A DNA stretch of 64,000 nt from Gnetum montanum (lineage: Eukaryota; Streptophyta; Gnetopsida; Gnetales; Gnetaceae), in contig MNCI01033476.1 in assembly GCA_015680685.1 (NCBI GenBank), positions 571,222 to 635,221 of the forward strand, read 5' to 3'. Below, in pieces: positions 57,284-64,000 of the stretch. The position numbers and the translations under genes were made by a program. How positions within the stretch are numbered: the first letter of the stretch is position 1; each line of letters starts with the position of its first letter. The notes beneath the pieces were generated by a model. The model worked only from the letters and a program-made list of their open reading frames with translations, did not search any database and had not been told where the DNA came from.

Positions 57284-59210
57284 GAACATGAATCTAGATC
57301 AACCTTACATATTGGTGTCTAACACATTTGACACTAGGATCCAACCAAAGTATGTTGCAATAAGCCATGAACAATACAATTTTGTTTGTGTCAAAATCCA
57401 GGCAGGATTACCAGTGGATTATCTTGATTTGGAGGCAAAATAGGACTATGAACAAGTCCACCAGAATGGATGAGAGTACAACCCCTTCTTGTTTGACTTA
57501 ATCCCACTCACGGAGTCCTACCACCAGTTGTTGTTCCAACTCATCCGTGCAAATAAGCATGATGTAAGGACAACTTATGAGGAAGCATCATAGAAGGAAG
57601 AAGATGAGTTTGAGGCCCACTCTGAGCACAAGATCCCCCTCTACACCGTCTTTCAACAACCACTCCCTAGTACAGTCCCTTCTTGATTCAGTCCACCCAT
57701 CTTCTCTGAGATGGTGACCATGCCAATTCATCCTTCCTCTCAAGCAACTAATGCATTTCCCCAACACTATGCTCATGTAGTGGCCACCTCCTAGCCCCAA
57801 AAAAATTAGGCATCCTACATCCTGCCTGTCTCATTGGCATTTGTGGTGTCCATCCAACCTACTTGTATGTGGCCCACCTCCGTCATCATGCCCATTCCTC
57901 AACCAACACATCAACTACAACTATCTGCTATGATGTTAAACTAGCAACAACCATTTTCTACAACATTAAATTGGAAACAACTGTCTACTACGATGTTAAA
58001 ATGGCAAACTCGACAACCAACAATTTGACCCTATGCTATGCAACCAACACATGCCCAACCAATGCAATCAACTGGCACATCCTCAAGCTTGGATCAAGCA
58101 TTCCAGCTAATCCAAAGCTTGACGAAGGAGATCAACTGACTTAAGGCTACCTCCTCTGACACCATCAAGGTGATGGACTTCTGTCAGGATGATCCCATAA
58201 GTCCTACGGTACCACCTCTAACTCTCCCAATTGGGGTCTAGCTACCACAATTCATCAAGTACAATGGTGAAGGGGACCCCAATGTACTGGTCACATTTTT
58301 ATCTAAGTGCCTACTCCTTCAAGCTTGGCCACACGCCATCATGCACGCGATCCCCATGTCACTCACTGGTAAGGCCTTAGACTGGTATCACATGCTACCC
58401 AAGGCCTCAATCTCCACTTTGGAGGATCTCATAACCTAGTTTGTGATACACTTTAGGTGCAACCTAAAGCCTAAAGTGACCCTTGACCAGCTCATGTAGG
58501 TTAAGCAGGGGCCTCTAGAACGCATGCCAAAATTCCTCCAATGTTGGAATGTTGCATTGAGTGAAATGCATGAACCCCTAGTAGAGACACATTTACTAGC
58601 CATCTTCAAAGGTGAAGTGAATGACTTTATCAAGTCTAAACTATATTATCTAGCCTTGAAGTGTCTTAGCCAAGCCTTTTCCCAAACAAAAGGCATAGAG
58701 GAAGCATTGTAAGCTAGCAATGACCTAGCCTATGTGGCCTACAGAAACCAACATGCTTGCAAGAAAAACACAATAGTGGCAACAATGGCTACAAGCACAA
58801 AAGAAACTAATTGGGGCCTAATAGCTAGGAAATCCAAGGCCCCAATTGAAAAAACTACCAACTCTAGCACCAACTCACCTACATCGATAGGGGCTATCCA
58901 AAGGTCCAACTTTGAGCACAAGGATCATTCAAGGTATACATCACTACTAATGGAAGCCTCTAAACTATTGGAGCAACTCCTAAAAGCCAGGAAAATATAA
59001 TACAAACACATATCAAAGATTGCTTGCCAAAAACATGATAGGTACTATGAATTGTTGAGGAACCCTACCTCAGTAGTACCAAATGAGTCCTCAATCCGAC
59101 AACACTTCAAGCTGGACCAATACTACCATTACCACCAATTGTTTGGTCATAGTACGGACAACTGTTGTGCTTTGCAGAACGACTTGCAAAGAATGATAGA
59201 ATGAGGCCAA
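57284..59210 (+). pseudogene. gag: gag of E2
   Basis: Begins near MNMNLDQPYILVSNTFDTR. A long Gln/Thr/Pro-rich region with stops follows, then LDQAFQLIQSLTKEI and the core: DDPISPTVPPLTLPIG, FIKYNGEGDPNVL, MSLTGKALDWYHML (about 58170-58400), ISTLEDLIT, HEPLVETHLLAIFKGEVNDF and KLYYLALKCLSQAF to 58712. The knuckle at about 59120-59165 reads YYHYHQLFGHSTDNC, with its first Cys replaced by Tyr. Closely parallel to E1 gag, including the linker LLRNP..VPN. Confidence 0.75.
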
Positions 59211-60132
59211 TTGGTACTAGAAATAGTGAGCCAATCCAATGTAGATGATGCTTCCTATGTCATAAAAAACATTAGCATAGGTGGAAAGCCCAAACTTGTG
59301 CAATAACCTTTTGTGATCCATGAGCATATTAACAAGGGAAGGGTCCCCTCAGCCTCCATAAGCAAGAGGCCTTCCTTTGTTATCAAAGTGCCACCTCAGG
59401 CACCCACAACACCCTTTGTGGTCAAGGTTCCATAGCAACCATCCACTAAGACATTAAAATGGCATGACACAACAACAACAATTGCTAAGAAACCTTTCGT
59501 CATCAAGGTTCCATAACAAGTTGGTCACACAATAACTCCTAAACTACCATTTGTCATAAGGGTGCCACAATGTGATGGCCCCTCACCTACCCAAAGCCCA
59601 ACAGTGGGCAACATCTCGGTCCCTCCTCCTTCAAGGGATGATCCCATTAGTAACCTAGGTAGGCCTACCAAATGACAATGCAAGAGGAAAAATGAGTGCC
59701 TTGCAACCCCCATGGTTGAAGTAAAGGCTTTAATCAACAAGCAACAACCAAACACTGGGGCCCCTATCCCCAGGTAGGCCAAGAAAACCAAGCCCAAGCC
59801 CCCTCCCCAAGAGATCTGTCTTTCAAGACACATGAAGAAAATCAAGGCCAACATAATAGCCACATGGTCAAGTTATCATCCATGGTGACAACACTTCCTC
59901 TTTGACTATCCATGACATAGACATGGTGCAAGTTTCAGAAGAAGAGTTTCTTGGTGGTACACCTACAACAACCAACGCAACACCTAAGGCTAACACACCT
60001 AAACAAGTGGTTGAAGCCAATAGCCTCCTAGAGGATCCTAAGCCTTGCATGCTCCCTAATCCATACCTAATTAGGAAGCAACTACATGATCAAGACTTTT
60101 CCTTAGCCAAAAATGCATTAAGCACCTACTAA
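59211..60132 (+). pseudogene. Post-gag region of E2 with PFVIKVP repeats
   Basis: Four copies of a PFVIKVPxQ-like peptide (SFVIKVPPQ, PFVVKVPxQ, PFVIKVPxQ, PFVIRVPQ) occur at about 59370-59575. Basic and Pro-rich text and a final open stretch (59902-60132) ending AKNALSTY follow. No protease active site is found, though E1 has one after the same linker. Confidence 0.45.
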
Positions 60133-61904
60133 CCCCTTACCTCCATTGGCCATGAATTTTTGGTTTTTTCTTGGGTTGTATTTGTTCATGCATTTACATT
60201 TCAACTACTTGCCTAGTTTACATACTACTTTGCATTGTTTACACATTTCTGCTTTGTCTACACATCCATCCACTTAGCTTATGCATTGCATTTGAAAAAC
60301 ATTGAAAAAAAAAACAATAAAAACACATGGCCCAAAAAGGCCTTAAGCTAGCCTATGACCTAGAACGACCTAAAAATATCACTTTTTGCATTACTTTTCT
60401 TTCATTCGTACATTTTAACTTTTTTTTATGACAACTGTTTCTTAATGTTGTCTTCTTTTTTGTTGATTTTTGTAGGATCTTGCAGGCACAAAACATGACC
60501 ATGCATGCAGCATTGCATCTTACACAAGTAAGGTAAGCAATTTGCTATGACTATCAACTAGCACAACCTATCCTTGGGTCATGATGTTAAACTGGCACAA
60601 CATCCACTATCTTCTACAACATTAAACTAGCATCCAACAGTCTACTAGGACTATAAACTAGCACATCACAGTCTACTAGGACCTTAAACTATGTTCACAG
60701 TCTGCTAGGACTTTAAACTGGCATGTTGTTGATCTTTTGAAGCACTTTCCATTAATGTGGCCTTGGTGGCACTCACAACATCATTTCCTCCCATCATTCT
60801 CTTGATCTTTTGAAGCAATTTCCATTAGTGTGACCTTAAGAGGACTTATAACATCATCGCCCCGACACTTTCACTGGCTTCCTAAGCACTTGCAACTAGC
60901 ACAACATTTGATGCATTTACAACATCTTCACATCTAGCACTTGCATTATCTTCACATCTAGCATTTGCACTTGCATTTCACGTTGTGTGGTTTTCTTGTC
61001 TTCTTTGAGTTGTGTTCGTAGGATGAAGCCTTGGAGGTAGTCATGTAAAGATGCATCTTATCGCAGTAGCAAGTTACCATGTTACTCTGATGTGCATGAT
61101 TGGACTAGTTAAGACACTCAACAGTGGAAATCCCCCTCATCCCTGCTATAGCCTATGCACATCCACTCCTTCATCCCAATATCCTTTCATCTCCCACATA
61201 CTCATGATTTCACATCCCTCTAGAATACACATTGTGATCTACATGGCATTCTCTTCACATCAACTACTGAATTCATGACAAACGTAATGTAACTCATCCC
61301 ATGGGGAGCCTTTGTGGGATGGTCAAAGCCCTAAATCGATGTAACACAACTCATCCTAGGGAGGAAACACTTGTCCTATAGATGCAATGTGGTTACATCA
61401 AAGAAAAGCCCCTTTACTTGATGGCCCATCCCTTGCAGCTAGTATTCAATAGTAAGTCGAACCCAATAGAGGTTCGCCTCACAAAAAAGAAAAAAAAGAA
61501 TGGGGAAAAGCACATCCTCAAGCAAATTGACAACATTGCAGCTTCGCAACTGGCCTAGCCTTAAATTGACCTTGATGCTCTCATAAGCACTCCAATGAGA
61601 GGTCAACGTTTCAGGGAAAAACCACTTCATGTTATGGTCACTGTCAGTCATGTTGAATTTGCATCTTACATCATGATCCACTATTTGCATTTCATTTCCA
61701 TCATTTAAATTTTATCTCCTTAGCATTTCTTATACCCATTTTCCCTCAACATAACCTTATTCCCATATCACTCTTGAGCATGGTAAAATGACATTCGATC
61801 TTGTACCAATGAATGATGTTGGTGGCATGTCTGCTATGGTGTTTTATAATTCTTTGTCGATGTCTCTTGGGCCACTCCTCCAAATGTCAACAAAGAGGGG
61901 TCAT
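60133..61904 (+). other. 3' non-coding region of E2 with repeats
   Basis: GGCCCAAAAAGGCCTTAA at 60327 is the E1-like repeat. 60540-60725 holds about four units of roughly 40 bp (CAGTCTACTAGGAC..TAAACTAGCACA). 60740-61000 has paired CATTTCCATTA(A/G)TGTG(G/A)CC units. PPT AAAGAGGGG lies at 61892-61900. No gene seen. Confidence 0.6.
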
Positions 61905-63489
61905 TGAAACACCACAAAATTTTGGGTCTTGGTATCTCAACTACAAATTTGGCTAAGTATCAAAATGGTGGCACTTTGCCCATATTTTTCAAAGTGTTGA
62001 GTGTAGTAAGCTCCAACTGCCAGATTTGCAAAATTTTTCTAATGTTAGAATGATGGCACTTTCTACAAATTCACATGTCAAGTTATGTAGCGTAGTGCAA
62101 CGTAGCACCATGTCACACTACGTAGCGTAGCGCAACATAGCACCATGTCATGTTGCGTAGCATAGCATAGCATAACACTCAGTCATGCTATGCAGCATAG
62201 TACCATGTTACGCTATGTAGCATAGCACAACGTAGCACCATGTCACGTTGTGAAATGTAGCACAGTGTAGCACCCAATCATGCTATGTAGCATAGCGCAA
62301 CGTAGCACCATGTCATGCTATGTAGCGTAGCACCCGGTCACACTGTGTAGCATAGTGTAGTGTAGCACCATGTCAGGCTATGTAGCGTAGTGCAGCATAG
62401 CACCCTGTCTAGTGTAGCAGCTAGCATCTCGTGTCCCACACGTAACATGGGACGAGCATAGTAGACATCGTCCTATGTCCCACGTGTAACATGGGACAAG
62501 CCCAACAGCAAACATCTCATGTCCCACACGTAGCATGGGACGAGCATTGCAGCTAGCATCCCATGTCTTGCATGTAACATGGGACGAGTGTAGCAGATAG
62601 TATCCCATATCCTATGTGTAACATAGGATAGGCCTAGTAGCAAACATCCTATGTCCCACATGTAACATGGGATGAGTGTAGTGGCTAGCATCTTGTGTCC
62701 TACATGTAACATGGGATGAACATGGTCCCACCCACCACACTACTACGTGGCACCTGATTCTCATTTTGGGAAAACCCTAGCCCTATAAATATCCTTGCAC
62801 CCTCTTTTGAGGGGGGGGGGGGGGCGTTGGCTTCCATTTTTTACCAGTAAGGTAGTTGGCACTTCCATTTGGCATTTTAGCACTTTGGCATCTTGGCAGT
62901 TAGTGTCATGGGCAAATAGGACCCAGAGTACACTACACCAATAGAGAAGCAAAGCTACACTACACACTACACTGCAACCCCATTGTAGCCTTACAGAACA
63001 GTGCACAATACATCGTGGCTACCAACTTGGTAGGCATAATTCATCATAGTGAGTACCAGACTTTGCAGCCTAAGACCATCAAGGCTGGGACTATGCTCCC
63101 ACTGCATCTATTGTACACTGTGTATACCTTTGTGAATTAGCTACGCTCCCTCTTTTGGGGCAATGCACTTCTGTTACATTTCTCAAGCATTTCTCTTTAG
63201 CATTTAGTGTAACACTTGTATTTTCTCACTTTTTCATACATATTTGCATATTCATGTCACTCTTATCAAGTTGAGACACCCTGCTATGCTCTAGCTTAGC
63301 CAGACTCAATGCCTGTGCATAACGTAGTACAAACCCTTCTTGCACACAGTTGTTTTAACACCACATAAGTCCCTATCTAATCTACCAAACTATTTAGGGC
63401 ATCCAATTTCTGTTTTCTCTAGCATGGCCCTAGGCTATATACTCGATGACCTCTTGGTGTTTCAGCCACTGACATTTTTGGATGTCACA
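61905..63489 (+). repeat. 3' LTR of E2
   Basis: 215 bp longer than the 5' LTR, mainly because the second minisatellite (about 49 bp, CCCAC(A/G)(C/T)GTAACATGGGACGAG) has about six or seven copies at 62405-62720. The first minisatellite is at 62090-62400. Open frames on the minus strand here are repeat artefacts. A poly-G run lies near 62810. Confidence 0.88.
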
Positions 63490-63494
63490 CCTAT
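63490..63494. repeat. Target-site duplication, right copy (E2)
   Basis: CCTAT, identical to 55443-55447. Confidence 0.88.
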
Positions 63495-64000
63495 CCATAA
63501 AGATTATAACCTCAAATAACTTTGTCTTAAGCTAGCCAGGGACATCCTAGTATGTCATTAACACTAGGACACTCATGTATCACTATAAAATGATGTTAAA
63601 CTACATGAAATAACCTACCATGAATAGTATCCTAATGGAATCTAGAATGTTTACTCACATGCTATTAAAGAAAATGATATTAGTATAGGTTTCATTGAAC
63701 ACTATCTAATCGTGGAAGCTAAGATGCTTGATAGCAATCCATGTGATCATATTTGATCGATCACCATCATCAACATGTGTCAAAGGAACTATAGCTTATG
63801 GAGACACTTTGATGGTGATATAAAGTGAGAACTAACATATATCCCCTATTTTCAAGTCTAACTTGATATTCTCATCATGGAAGTTTAGACTATTTGATCC
63901 ATAGTAAGGGACATGAAGAAAGGATGATATAGCTTTTGTTTCAGTAGGGATATTACTTGGAACCATGATCTTCTTTAGAACATCATATAATGCAACTTGA
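63495..64000 (-). pseudogene. Protease end of A
   Basis: Minus strand near 63610-63530 reads HHFIVIHECPSVNDILGCPWL, the C-terminal ILGRPWL signature of a Ty3 protease (B: DIFIVIRDS..INTILGMSSL). After a one-base shift it leads across E2 into the linker at 55447. Further upstream, 64000-63830 is open (MVPSNIPTETKAISSFLHVP, NFHDENIKLDLKIGD) but unassigned. The active-site Asp is not seen. Confidence 0.42.

Larger units (their letters stand above)
55448..63489 (+). mobile_element. E2: complete LTR element, gag only
   Basis: 8042 bp. LTRs 55448-56817 (1370 bp) and 61905-63489 (1585 bp) start TGAAACA(T/C)CACAAAATT and end TGTCACA. CCTAT is duplicated exactly (55443-55447 and 63490-63494). Inside are a primer site, an AGCT-rich repeat, gag, and long 3' repeats, but no protease, RT or integrase. 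Relative of E1. Inserted in the protease end of A. Confidence 0.9.

Noticed and set aside
62378-62712. Two open frames with Cys/Trp/His-rich repeats
   Set aside because: They are read through the 49-bp minisatellite of the E2 LTR and repeat with it.

Overview
This is a gene-poor, AT-rich stretch of a large plant genome built almost entirely of nested, decayed retroelements. I found no intact single-copy host gene, tRNA or rRNA. The depth of nesting, the heavy C-to-T/G-to-A decay, the Tat-type Ty3/gypsy elements and an endogenous caulimovirid fit a big repeat-rich plant genome. A gymnosperm is my best guess, but that is inference.

Layout. 1-547 (-): fragment of a recurring accessory protein, called here ORF2. 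548-6780 (+): element E1, a Ty3-like element with 5' LTR, gag and protease but no 3' LTR. 6966-about 11250 (-): element F, with gag, an intron-bearing ORF2 and the end of its 5' LTR. 12426-12620 (-): a tRNA-derived SINE with 12-bp target duplications. About 17100-23466 (-): a broken endogenous caulimovirid with movement protein, coat-protein zinc finger, protease, reverse transcriptase, RNase H and primer site. 23480-29301 (-): element B, a Tat-like element with gag, protease and integrase tail. 29336-38618 (+): element C, complete to its LTR ends and duplicated GTTGT target, inserted into a Tat LTR. 38619-64000 (-): element A, a Tat-like pol with RT, RNase H and integrase. A is interrupted by a multi-exon ORF2-type gene on the opposite strand (D, 45853-50709), by E3 (51324-55344) and by E2 (55448-63489, exact CCTAT duplication).

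How it works together. The three elements bounded on both sides (C, E3, E2) carry gag, or gag plus protease, and no reverse transcriptase; reverse transcriptase survives only in A and in the viral copy. E1, E2 and B share a TGGC(A/G)CTAG-type primer site and a similar gag, so E1 and E2 look like non-autonomous partners of Tat-like elements.

The most interesting signal is the ORF2 family, an unrecognised coiled-coil protein with an acidic low-complexity segment, seen four times (1-547, F, C, D). F and D share a phase-1 intron at what looks like the same place, while the C and window-start copies show no intron there. ORF2 occupies the position where pol would be expected in C and F.
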